The notes under the pieces were generated by a model, which worked only from the letters and a program-made list of their open reading frames with translations, made no database searches and was not told where the DNA came from. Shown here piece by piece: positions 1 through 7,298 of a stretch of DNA of 64,000 nucleotides; the stretch's first letter is position 1, and the number at the start of each line of letters is the position of its first letter. Source of the stretch: CAVSIS01 sp963814875. GTDB lineage: Bacteria > Acidobacteriota > Thermoanaerobaculia > Thermoanaerobaculales > Sulfomarinibacteraceae. Made by a program: the position numbers and the translations under genes. The DNA is taken from positions 372,001-436,000 of the forward strand of contig CAWFFJ010000022.1 in NCBI GenBank assembly GCA_963814875.1, in the 5' to 3' direction.

Positions 1-207
1 CAGCACCTTGGCGAACGCCTCCTTGAGGTCGGCGCGTTCACGGCCGACGAACGAGCGTTCGACCAGGCGCGCCCGTTCGACGACGTAGCGCCGCGCCTTG
101 GCGGCCGATCCGTCCGGGAGGTCGAGATAGCAGCTCACCACCGGGCTCGACGTCTCCTCGACCAGGGCGAGCTCACGCAGATGTCGGCGCAGGGTCTCAG
201 GCTGCAT
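1..207 (-). CDS. N-terminal fragment of a possible bacterial eRF1-like (baeRF) protein
   Basis: The reading frame runs off the left edge, so only the first 69 residues are visible. The ATG at 207 has a strong ribosome binding site (GAGGAGG, spacing about 5). The visible protein begins MQPETLRRHL and contains a CYLDLPDG segment followed by an Arg-rich helix (ARRYVVERARLVERSF). A short beta strand ending in YLDL and then a basic helix resembles the N terminus of bacterial eRF1/Vms1-like ribosome-associated proteins. That assignment rests on pattern only. The gene is divergent from nothing nearby; a repeat-bearing gap separates it from the CGGC-domain gene on the same strand. The rest of the protein lies outside the window. 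Confidence 0.5.
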   Translation of the reverse strand, partial: MQPETLRRHLRELALVEETSSPVVSCYLDLPDGSAAKARRYVVERARLVERSFVGRERADLKEAFAKVL

Positions 208-247
208 GGAGTCCTCCTCACTCCATCCTACGATCGCCGTCCAGGCA

Positions 248-345
248 GCAGCGCATTCCGCAGAGCCCTTCTCGTGAGCACCTTCGGGGCGAGCGCGCGC
301 GGAGGCTCTGCGGAAAGCGCTGCTCTGGATTCGCTCCGCGAATCC
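248..345 (+). repeat. Hairpin repeat R1, copy A
   Basis: The arms 248-267 and 304-323 pair at 19 of 20 positions around a 36-nt loop. A second perfect hairpin follows, with 8-bp arms at 327-334 and 338-345 and a 3-nt loop. The same two-hairpin layout recurs at 1886-1982, 6591-6689 and, inverted, at 49014-49110. This copy lies in the 340-nt gap 208-547, where I see no gene. Unlike the other copies it does not follow a same-strand stop codon. Confidence 0.8.
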
Positions 346-547
346 TGATGAAGGTGTCGCTGTTTGGCGGGGGAGCATTGACTTGTGGCCGGCCGCCACG
401 CCTCCTCGGACGGCCCCCTCACGCTCGCCGCAACCCGACCGGACGATCATCTGCCGTGGGAAGGCGCCACCTCGTGGCCCCGAACAACCTCGAACCTACC
501 TTGCGCGAAGCGCAAGAGAGAAATACGAGGCGTCCAGCCTCGGATTT

Positions 548-904
548 CTAAAGCTCGTGCGTCCCGACGAAGACCGGTACGCCGAGCTTGCCCTCGATCA
601 GCGGGACCAGGCGATCGAGGTCCATCGGGCAACCCATCGCAGCCCGGGCCTTCTGCACGCAGGTGCCGAAGTAGACCGCGTCGACGTCGACGTCGAGGGC
701 ATCGAGGACCACGCACTGAAGGTCGAGCCGCGGCAGCACGAGCCCGGGGCAGTCCCCGCACCCAGTCTTGAACGCGACCACGACGTCGTCGTCATTGGCG
801 AATGCGAAGAGGCGCTCGTTGACCGCCTTGTAGCACTTCGCGCAGCCCACACAGCTGGCGTCCTGGATGCGCTCGCAGTACACGATGCCGATGCGTCTGC
901 TCAT
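548..904 (-). CDS. CGGC domain-containing protein
   Basis: This 118-residue protein starts MSRRIGIVYCERIQDASC. It carries cysteine clusters CVGCAKC near residues 18-24 and the family signature TGCGDCPG near residue 47, plus C102QKAR-like and GCP cysteines further on. These cysteines are the hallmark of the small CGGC domain (Pfam CGGC), thought to bind metal; its physiological role is not established. Length fits the family (about 110-130 residues). The ATG at 904 is preceded by a purine-rich GAGGAGGACCGAG stretch, a strong ribosome binding site. It stands alone between two repeat-bearing gaps, so context gives no functional hint. Confidence 0.8.
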   Translation of the reverse strand: MSRRIGIVYCERIQDASCVGCAKCYKAVNERLFAFANDDDVVVAFKTGCGDCPGLVLPRLDLQCVVLDALDVDVDAVYFGTCVQKARAAMGCPMDLDRLVPLIEGKLGVPVFVGTHEL

Positions 905-1013
905 CTCGGTCCTCCTCCCACTACACTCGCCCGGAGCTGTACCAACGTCAATGGAACCGGATGATCACACGTGCAAGCAAGTGGATCTGCGCCGGCTGCA
1001 AGATGCGGCTCTA

Positions 1014-1192
1014 GCCTGCACTTCTCACCACCTCTCTACTGTGGGCGCCGATCTGCCAGCCATCGGCGGCCCTTTTGGGGCTCGGCGCCTGCGACGTATG
1101 GACCCATACGATTCGGCACCTCGTCGCTCAATGACCCAGCGCTGACAGGCACCTCGGCGCCCTCGCGACGTGACGAGGTGAGAAGTGCAGGC
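1014..1192. repeat. 179-bp segment bounded by a perfect 16-bp inverted repeat
   Basis: The 351-nt gap 905-1255 holds no convincing gene. Within it, 1014-1029 (GCCTGCACTTCTCACC) is the exact reverse complement of 1177-1192. Inside lies a second short hairpin, CGTATGG-AC-CCATACG, near 1095-1110. The layout is that of a small non-autonomous mobile element or a structured spacer. I do not see a target-site duplication, and the termini are partly low-complexity (GTGAGAAG also occurs near 58230), so a mobile-element reading is tentative. Confidence 0.45.
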
Positions 1193-1255
1193 TTGCCCAG
1201 GTAGACTCGCGGGAACAGGGGCCGGCCGCTGCCTGGCCGAGCCGAGGAGGTTGCC

Positions 1256-1885
1256 GTGCCGCTTCAGCGCGTCCTCGACCAGATCGAGATCCGGGTCCTT
1301 GGCTGCCTGTTGGAGAAGGAGCAGGCGACGCCGGACCTCTACCCGCTGACCGTCAATGCCCTGGTCGCCGCGTGCAACCAGCGCACGAGCCGGGAACCGG
1401 TCATGAACCTGGACGCCGCCGACGTCTCGGCGACCCTCGACCGGCTCCACGCGCAGGTGCTGGTGTGGCCGGTCGCCTCCACCCGCAGTGAGCGCTGGCG
1501 TCACACGCTCGACCGCCAGCTCGAGCTCGACCGGGCGCGCAAAGCGGTGCTGACCCTGCTCATGTTGCGCGGTGCCCAGACCCCTGGCGAGCTGCGCAGC
1601 CGCAGCGAGAGGCTCCACGCCTTCGCCTCGGTCGATGAGGTCGAGTCTGCGCTCGAGGCGCTTGCGCAGGGCCCCGAGCCGATCGTCGTCCAGCTTCCGC
1701 GCGGACCCGGGCAGAAAGAAGCGCGATGGGCCCACCTCCTCGCCGGCGAGGTCGATCCCCAAACGCCGACGCGGCGGGACGTCTCGCCGCGTCCCGCAGC
1801 GACGCCCGACCGCCTCGCTCAGCTCGAGGCGCGCGTGTCCGAGCTCGAGGCCAGACTCGCCGCGATCGAGGAGCGCCTCACCTAG
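1256..1885 (+). CDS. YceH family protein (DUF480)
   Basis: This 209-residue protein belongs to the YceH/DUF480 family: two tandem winged-helix domains followed by a C-terminal coiled coil. The family signature near the N terminus is evident (RVLGCLLEKE-x-TPD-YPLTVNALVAACNQ, residues about 13-40), followed by NQRTSREPVMNLD. The second winged helix spans about residues 90-165 and a heptad-rich tail about 180-209 (LAQLEARVSELEARLAAIEE). The function of the family is unknown. GTG at 1256 is chosen because GAGGAGG sits 5 nt upstream; a TTG at 1251 is too close to it. The stop codon TAG directly abuts hairpin repeat R1 copy B. Confidence 0.92.
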   Translation: MPLQRVLDQIEIRVLGCLLEKEQATPDLYPLTVNALVAACNQRTSREPVMNLDAADVSATLDRLHAQVLVWPVASTRSERWRHTLDRQLELDRARKAVLTLLMLRGAQTPGELRSRSERLHAFASVDEVESALEALAQGPEPIVVQLPRGPGQKEARWAHLLAGEVDPQTPTRRDVSPRPAATPDRLAQLEARVSELEARLAAIEERLT

Positions 1886-1982
1886 CAGCGCGGGCCACAG
1901 AGCCCCATGTCAGGAACACCTCTTGGGGGGCGGTCGCAGGGGCTCTACGGCCCGCGCTGGATTGGATTCGCATCGCGAATCC
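1886..1982 (+). repeat. Hairpin repeat R1, copy B, directly after the yceH-type stop codon
   Basis: The arms 1886-1906 and 1939-1959 match at 19 of 21 positions with a 32-nt loop. A perfect 8-bp hairpin follows (1964-1971 with 1975-1982, loop ATC). The upstream gene's TAG ends at 1885, so the repeat begins at the next base. The remaining bases up to the converging M3 peptidase at 2122 contain nothing I recognise. Confidence 0.85.
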
Positions 1983-2121
1983 TGGTGGAGCGGTTGTACT
2001 CAGAGATGGGTCGAGGACGACATGTGCGGTGTCCGAGGCAGCGCAACTCCCGCGTCGGGGCGGACTCGTTGAGTCGCACATGGGCCGGCCGATGGCCGGC
2101 CCACGCGACGGTGCGACCGAC

Positions 2122-4257
2122 CTACTGCTTGACCAGCCCGCGGGTCTCGAGCAGCGGCTCGATCCTCGGGTCGCGGCCGCGGAACGCGCGGTACATCTCG
2201 GCCAGGTCCTCGGTGTTGCCGCGCGACAGGACCATGGCACGGAATCGGTCGCCGTTGGCTCGGGTGAGACCGCCGTGCTCCTCGAACCAGGCGAAAGCGT
2301 CGTCGTCGAGCATCTCCGCCCAGAGGTAGGCGTAGTACCCCGCGGCGTAGCCGTTGCTCCAGATGTGGAGGAAGTAGCTGGAGCGGTACCGGGGCGGCAC
2401 CTGGCGCAGGTCGAGGTCAGTCCTCTTGAGTGCTGCGGCCTCGAACGGGTCGACGGGTTGTGCCGGCGCCGAGGCGGGGAGTGTGTGCCACTGCATGTCG
2501 AGCTCGGATGCCGCCAGGACCTCGGTCATGTCGTACCCCTGGTTGAACGTGCTGGCCTTCCGGATCTTGTCCACCAGCTCCTGTGGGATGGGTTTGCCGG
2601 TCGTGACGTTGATCGCGTAGTGGGCGAGCACCTTCTGGTCGAGCGCCCAGTGCTCGTTGATCTGCGACGGGAACTCCACGAAGTCGCGCGCCACGTTGGT
2701 CCCCGACAGGCTCGGATACTCCGCGTCGGCGAACATTCCGTGCAGGGCGTGGCCGAACTCGTGGAACATGGTGGTCACGTCGTCCCAGCTCAGCAGCGCA
2801 GGCTGGCCCGGCGCGGGCTTGGTGAAGTTGGTGACGTTGAACACGACCGGCTTGGTGCCGAGGAGCTTGGACTGGCCGACCAGGTTGTCCATCCACGCGC
2901 CGCCCGACTTGTTGTCGCGCGCGAAGTAGTCGCAGTAGAACAGCGCGAGCGGCGACCCGTCCCGGTCGAACACGTCGAACACGCGGACGTCGGGGTTGTA
3001 CACCGGGAGGTCGTGGCGTTCCTTGAACGTCAGACCGTAGAGCTGGTTGGCGGCGTAGAACACACCGTCGGTGAGCACCCGGTTGAGCTCGAAGTACGGC
3101 CGGATCTCTGACTCGTTCAGGTCGTACTTCGCCTTGCGCACCTGGTCGGCGTAGAACTCCCAGTCCCACGGCTCGAGCGTGAAGCCGCCGTTCTGCCGGT
3201 CGATCAGAGCCTGGATCTCGGACGCCTCGCGGCGCGCGTTGGCGACCGACGGCGGCACCAATTTCCCGAGGAACTTCTCCACCGCAGCGGGCGTCTTCGC
3301 CATCTGGTCGTCGAGCTTCCATGCCGCGTAGCTCGGGTACCCGAGAAGCGCAGCCTTCTGGGCACGGAGTGCAGCCAGCTCCGAGATCGTGGCCCGGGTG
3401 TCGTTGGCGTCGCCGCGCTCCGCTCGCAGCCACGACGCCATGAAGAGCTTTTCACGTGTCGCGCGGTCGGCGAGCGACGACAGCGCCGGCTGCTGGGTCG
3501 TGTTCTGCAGCGGGATCAGCCACTTGCCTTCCAGACCGCGAGCTTTCGCCACCTGTGCCGTGGCATCCAGCTCGCCCGCTCCGAGCCCCGTGAGGTCGGA
3601 CTTCTCGCTCACCACCAGCGCGCCCGCCTTGGTCGCGGCGAGCAACTGGTTGGTGAACTTCGCGCTGAGCGCCGCGTCGCGCTCGTTGAGCTCCATGAGC
3701 GCCATTTTGTCGGCGTCGGAGAGCCTGGCCCCGGCGTGCACAAACTGCTGGTGGTAGTACTCGACCAGGCGCAGCGACTCGGGGTCGAGCTGGAGCGACG
3801 CGCGCTGGTCGAAGATCGCCTCGACACGCTTGAAGAGCTTGGCGTTGAGGAAGATGGCATCGTGCAGCGCGGCGAGCTCGGGTGCCACCTCTTCCTGCAG
3901 GTGCTGCAGCGTGGGGTTGGTGTTGGCACCGGAGAGCGCGTTGAACACCTGGCCCACGCGGGCCAGCAGCTGGCCGCTCTTCTCCAGGGCGACCAGCGTG
4001 TTCTCGAAGGTGGGTGCGACCGGGCTATTGGCGATCCCCTCTGCCTCCTGACGCTGCTGCGTGATGCCCGCCTCGAGCGCCGGCTTGAAGTCGTCGTCCC
4101 GGATGGTGTCGAACGGCGGCGCCTCAAACGGCAGAGGGCTAGCGCTGAGAAGGGGGTTGGTGCGCACGGAGGCCTCCTCGGCCATCGCGGACGGAGTCTG
4201 CAAGCTGAGGAGCGCGGCGGCACCGATGATGCCGAGTGTGAGAGTTCGAATCGTCAA
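2122..4257 (-). CDS. M3 family oligopeptidase (peptidyl-dipeptidase Dcp-like), exported
   Basis: This zinc metallopeptidase of 711 residues cleaves short peptides and belongs to the Dcp/oligopeptidase A family. A signal peptide is seen at residues 1-27 (hydrophobic GIIGAAALLSL, then SAMA cleavage site), implying a periplasmic enzyme. The catalytic HEFGHALH motif places zinc ligands at H499 and H503 with E500 catalytic; the third ligand is expected about 25 residues on (family knowledge). Length matches Dcp (about 680-720). The start is TTG at 4257, supported by GGAGG seven bases upstream; no ATG fits better. It is transcribed alone, with a repeat array upstream. Confidence 0.93.
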   Translation of the reverse strand: MTIRTLTLGIIGAAALLSLQTPSAMAEEASVRTNPLLSASPLPFEAPPFDTIRDDDFKPALEAGITQQRQEAEGIANSPVAPTFENTLVALEKSGQLLARVGQVFNALSGANTNPTLQHLQEEVAPELAALHDAIFLNAKLFKRVEAIFDQRASLQLDPESLRLVEYYHQQFVHAGARLSDADKMALMELNERDAALSAKFTNQLLAATKAGALVVSEKSDLTGLGAGELDATAQVAKARGLEGKWLIPLQNTTQQPALSSLADRATREKLFMASWLRAERGDANDTRATISELAALRAQKAALLGYPSYAAWKLDDQMAKTPAAVEKFLGKLVPPSVANARREASEIQALIDRQNGGFTLEPWDWEFYADQVRKAKYDLNESEIRPYFELNRVLTDGVFYAANQLYGLTFKERHDLPVYNPDVRVFDVFDRDGSPLALFYCDYFARDNKSGGAWMDNLVGQSKLLGTKPVVFNVTNFTKPAPGQPALLSWDDVTTMFHEFGHALHGMFADAEYPSLSGTNVARDFVEFPSQINEHWALDQKVLAHYAINVTTGKPIPQELVDKIRKASTFNQGYDMTEVLAASELDMQWHTLPASAPAQPVDPFEAAALKRTDLDLRQVPPRYRSSYFLHIWSNGYAAGYYAYLWAEMLDDDAFAWFEEHGGLTRANGDRFRAMVLSRGNTEDLAEMYRAFRGRDPRIEPLLETRGLVKQ

Positions 4258-4403
4258 CGGAAACCTCCATTCGCGGCCTCGTGTCGATCAGCCCGGGGGG
4301 GGCCGGGCCGAACTGGCCACCGAACCGCTACGCTACGCGCGCCGGCGCCACGCGGTCAAGTGCGAACGTGGCTCGTCGAGTCACCGTCCAGCCGGGCCAA
4401 CCC

Positions 4404-4735
4404 GTTGCTCCGGGTTTCGTCGCGAAGCGTGCCTCGTGGACCTGCCCTCCGGCGGAGCCGGCAGGCGGCGACCCGTTCCGTCGCGAGGGTCCCGAGGTCT
4501 CTCTGCCCGGCGGAGCCGGCCCGTTGCTCCGGGTTTCGTCGCGAGGCGTGCCTCGTGGACCTGCCCTCCGGCGGAGCCGGCAGGCGGCGGCCCGTTCCGT
4601 CGCGAGGGTCCTGAGGTGGCCGCGGATGTCGTCATTTCGGGTCGGAGCCGCGCGGAGGCGTAGCCCAGCTACGTCGAGCACGGATCCGGCCCGAAAGGGC
4701 GGCAGGCGCCGCCACATCGGGAGCCGCAGCAGGAA
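4404..4735. repeat. Repeat array R3, copy 1 (119-bp tandem units plus conserved cap)
   Basis: Two near-identical direct repeats of 119 bp start at 4404 and 4523 (GTTGCTCCGGGTTTCGTCGC). They contain CCGGCGGAGCCGGCAGG hairpins. The array then ends in a cap at about 4625-4735 that includes GGATGTCGTCATT, a 33-base block at 4650-4682 with the hairpin GTAGC-CCA-GCTAC, and a terminal CCGCAGCAGG. The same cap ends the array at 6741-7075. It fills the 497-nt gap between the M3 peptidase (starts 4257) and the BMP gene (ends 4755). No gene is seen in it. Confidence 0.75.
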
Positions 4736-4754
4736 CGGGGCGCCGCCTGCCGGC

Positions 4755-5753
4755 TCAGAAGCCCAGTTTCTCGATCTCCGCGATCCCCGCTGTGATCTCC
4801 GCTCGTGCCTGCGCGAGCGCCTCGATCACCGCTGCGTTCTCCGACGCGAGCAGCGACGGCGCCACCTGCAGGTCGACGACACCGGAGCCGAGGTCGAAGG
4901 CGAAGGTGCGGCCCCTGAAGTCCGGACGATCAACGTCCTGCGCGACTCTCACCATCGCCTCGGCGAGGTCGATCGAGACCGCAGCAACGACGCCCTCCGC
5001 ATGTCGCTTCAGCGGTTCGGGGTCGACCACGATCAGATCGAGGCCCGCCGCTCGTGCCGCAGCGAGGACCTCCGGGTCGGCCGACTCCGCGGCGTACAGG
5101 GCAACCCGGGCGCCCACCTCAACCAGACCGCCGACTGCGGAGCGACCCTCGAAGCGCTCCACCTCGGTCTTGCGCCCGCTGCTGCGAAAGCCGGCGACGT
5201 ACCCGCTCTCCAGGCGGTCCAGCCACGGCCCTCCGCCTCCAGAGAGAATCCCCGCGACCGGAGAGTCGTGTAGGGCAGCGGCGAGGACGCCCGCGAGGTA
5301 GGTCGCCTCTTCGCCGACGAAGGTCACTCCCGCCGAGCTGCCGCCTGGGGACTCGGCGCCGATCACCACAAAATGGGTATCGGGAAAGGCGACCGACTCC
5401 GTGTAGACGACCTGCGCCCATCCTTCGCCGAGGCAGAAGACCAGCTCGACCCCGTTCTGACCCAGCTGTCGGACCGCATCCCGGTAGGCCTCCGGAGCGA
5501 CGCGGCCGAGGTCCATCGGTGCGCTTGCCCGTGTCTCGGCGACGCGAGCAAGACCCGCTTTCGCCTCATCGAGCCACCACCCGGGGACCTTCGCCGCCGC
5601 AACCAGCGCCACCCTGGTGGCGACCGTTGGACTCGCGGGAGGTGCCTTCGGCTGCTCCTTCCGACATCCGGGGTCAAGCGCCAGGGCAGCCACGACGATC
5701 GCGGCCGCAGCCGTCCTCCGCTGCCATCTCGGGTTTCGGAGTCGCTGATTCAC
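4755..5753 (-). CDS. BMP family (PnrA-like) substrate-binding lipoprotein
   Basis: This 332-residue protein of the basic membrane protein/PnrA type normally binds nucleosides for an ABC importer or acts as a sensor. The N terminus is basic, then hydrophobic (AAAAIVVAALALDPGC), and the cysteine at about residue 30 fits a lipobox, so it should be membrane-anchored. Typical family landmarks follow: VELVFCLGEGW, PDTHFVVIG, a GVTFVGEEATYLAGVLAA segment and LDLIVVDPEPL. The start is GTG at 5753 with GGAG six bases upstream. No ABC ATPase or permease lies nearby, so an orphan binding or sensing role is possible. It is divergent from the Nif3 gene. Confidence 0.85.
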   Translation of the reverse strand: MNQRLRNPRWQRRTAAAAIVVAALALDPGCRKEQPKAPPASPTVATRVALVAAAKVPGWWLDEAKAGLARVAETRASAPMDLGRVAPEAYRDAVRQLGQNGVELVFCLGEGWAQVVYTESVAFPDTHFVVIGAESPGGSSAGVTFVGEEATYLAGVLAAALHDSPVAGILSGGGGPWLDRLESGYVAGFRSSGRKTEVERFEGRSAVGGLVEVGARVALYAAESADPEVLAAARAAGLDLIVVDPEPLKRHAEGVVAAVSIDLAEAMVRVAQDVDRPDFRGRTFAFDLGSGVVDLQVAPSLLASENAAVIEALAQARAEITAGIAEIEKLGF

Positions 5754-5819
5754 CTGTTACTCCCCGGCGAGATTGTAACGCCCTAACGGTCCGCGTCCAG
5801 GACACGCGCTCCCCTGGGG

Positions 5820-5825
5820 TACCAT
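5820..5825 (+). promoter_or_regulatory. Probable -10 box (TACCAT) giving a leaderless nif3-type mRNA
   Basis: TACCAT ends five bases before the ATG at 5831, so a transcript starting the usual 6-7 nt downstream would begin at or next to the start codon. No Shine-Dalgarno sequence precedes this ATG (CCATAAGCC). I do not see a clear -35. Confidence 0.45.
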
Positions 5826-5830
5826 AAGCC

Positions 5831-6589
5831 ATGAACCTCATGCACCTCGTGTCGGAGCTCGACGATCTTCTCGATGCAGAGGACGTCTCGGACTACTGCC
5901 CGAACGGGCTGCAGGTGGAGGGCCGCAGCGAGGTTCGGCGGGTGATGACATCGGTTTCGGCCTCGCGGGCTCTGTTTCTGCGTGCCGTCGACCGCGAGGC
6001 GGACATGGTCCTCGTGCACCACGGTTTGCTCTGGAATGCGGCGGCTGCGGCGCCGATCGTGGGCAGCTTCCGCGAGCGGCTGCGCCTGCTCATCACCAAC
6101 GACGTTTCTCTGGTCGCCTATCACCTCCCTCTCGACCGCCATCCCCGTCTCGGCAACGCGGCCCAGCTCGCTCGCCGGCTCGGCCTCGAGGAGCTGGAAC
6201 CGTTTGGGGACCACCGCGGGGTCTCGGTCGGCGTGTGCGGTGTCTTCCCGCAGCCGGTGTCAGCAGAGGAGTTCTTCGAGGCGGTGGCGGAAGCCTGTGA
6301 CCGTGAACCTCAGGTTTTCGAAGGCAACCGGCGCATGATCTCGGCGGTCGGCATCGTCACCGGCGCGGCACAACGCGAGTACTACCAGGCTGTCACTGCC
6401 GGTCTCGACGTTTTCGTCACCGGCGAGGCGAGCGAGTGGGTCATGCACCAGGCTGCCGAGGACGGCGTCCACTATCTTGCAGCCGGACACTACGCGACTG
6501 AGCGCTTCGGTATTCAGGCCCTCGGGCGCTGGCTGACCGAGCAGCACGACCTCGAGGTCGAGTTCGTCGACCTCCCGAACCCGGTCTAG
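5831..6589 (+). CDS. Nif3-like dinuclear metal center protein
   Basis: This 252-residue protein of the Nif3/YbgI (NGG1-interacting factor 3-like) family forms toroidal hexamers with a two-metal site; the substrate is unsettled. Key family features are visible: DYCPNGLQVEG at about residue 21, the metal-site VLVHHGLLW at about residue 60 (HH pair), YHLPLDRHP near 100, FVTGEASEW near 198 and the C-terminal AGHYATERFG, which supplies the remaining His/Glu ligands. Length is typical for the short single-domain form. It lacks a Shine-Dalgarno and has a -10-like box directly upstream, suggesting leaderless translation. Its TAG stop abuts hairpin repeat R1 copy C. Confidence 0.93.
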   Translation: MNLMHLVSELDDLLDAEDVSDYCPNGLQVEGRSEVRRVMTSVSASRALFLRAVDREADMVLVHHGLLWNAAAAAPIVGSFRERLRLLITNDVSLVAYHLPLDRHPRLGNAAQLARRLGLEELEPFGDHRGVSVGVCGVFPQPVSAEEFFEAVAEACDREPQVFEGNRRMISAVGIVTGAAQREYYQAVTAGLDVFVTGEASEWVMHQAAEDGVHYLAAGHYATERFGIQALGRWLTEQHDLEVEFVDLPNPV

Positions 6590-6590
6590 C

Positions 6591-6689
6591 AGCAGCGCGC
6601 ACCACCCAGCCCTCTGGGAGGTGTCCGCGTCGGCTGAGCGGGCGGAGGGCTGTGCGGCACGCGCTGCTTTGCATTCGCTGCGCGAATCC
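6591..6689 (+). repeat. Hairpin repeat R1, copy C, directly after the nif3 stop codon
   Basis: The arms 6591-6614 and 6645-6668 match at 20 of 24 positions with a 30-nt loop. A short hairpin follows at 6671-6689 (ATTCGC-TGC-GCGAAT core). The TAG stop of the Nif3-like gene ends at 6589, one base before the arm. Confidence 0.82.
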
Positions 6690-6740
6690 TGGTCGAACCC
6701 TCAGGTGGTCCGCAGGGAGCGGTGTACCTGTCCACCGCGG

Positions 6741-7075
6741 CACGCGCCGATGCGAGGGCCGCAAGCTGCCTGCGGATGTCGTGAGCTGCTCGAACTCCAC
6801 ACTCCGGGCAGGTCGGCGGCCGCGGGCTCGCGCCGTCGCGAGGGGCGCGAGGCGGCTGCACATGTCGTCATTGCGGTGTCGGATCCGCCTCCTGCAGCCG
6901 AAAGTGGCGTGCCTGCCCTCCGCGGTACGCGCCGTCGCGAGGGGCGCGAGGCGGCTGCGGATGTCGTCAATTGCGCGCCCGGCTGCGCGCGGAGGCGTAG
7001 CCCAGCTACGTCGAGCACGCAGCCGGGTCGCAGGGGCGGCAGGCGCGGCTGCAACGCGTCCCGCAGCAGGCGCGA
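6741..7075. repeat. Repeat array R3, copy 2
   Basis: Three degenerate direct repeats begin near 6745, 6831 and 6930 (consensus CGCCGTCGCGAGGGGCGCGA). Each is followed by CTGCGGATGTCGT-type sequence. The array is closed by the cap also seen at 4650-4682: an essentially identical 33-base block at 6988-7020 with hairpin GTAGC-CCA-GCTAC, ending near CCGCAGCAGG at 7075. No gene is seen between 6690 and 7298. Confidence 0.72.
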
Positions 7076-7298
7076 GCCGCGGCCGCCGACCCAAAAGAAC
7101 AGCGCCCGCGCCTCCGGACAGGGCTCAGGGAAGGGGGACGGAGTCCGGGGCAGCGCAGGCGCTTGAACTGACGGCAGTAGACACCCGAAAGGGGCGGCTG
7201 TCTGTGGCCCGAATCACAGCTCGGGTCCACCGCCTCTGCGAATGTCGCGAGTCCCTCTTCCGGTAACCTGGAACAGTCTGGAGCCGTACCCATACCTC

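Noticed and set aside
4404..4735. Possible CRISPR array in the tandem repeats
   Set aside because: Units are about 119 bp with no short repeat/unique spacer alternation, and no cas genes lie nearby.
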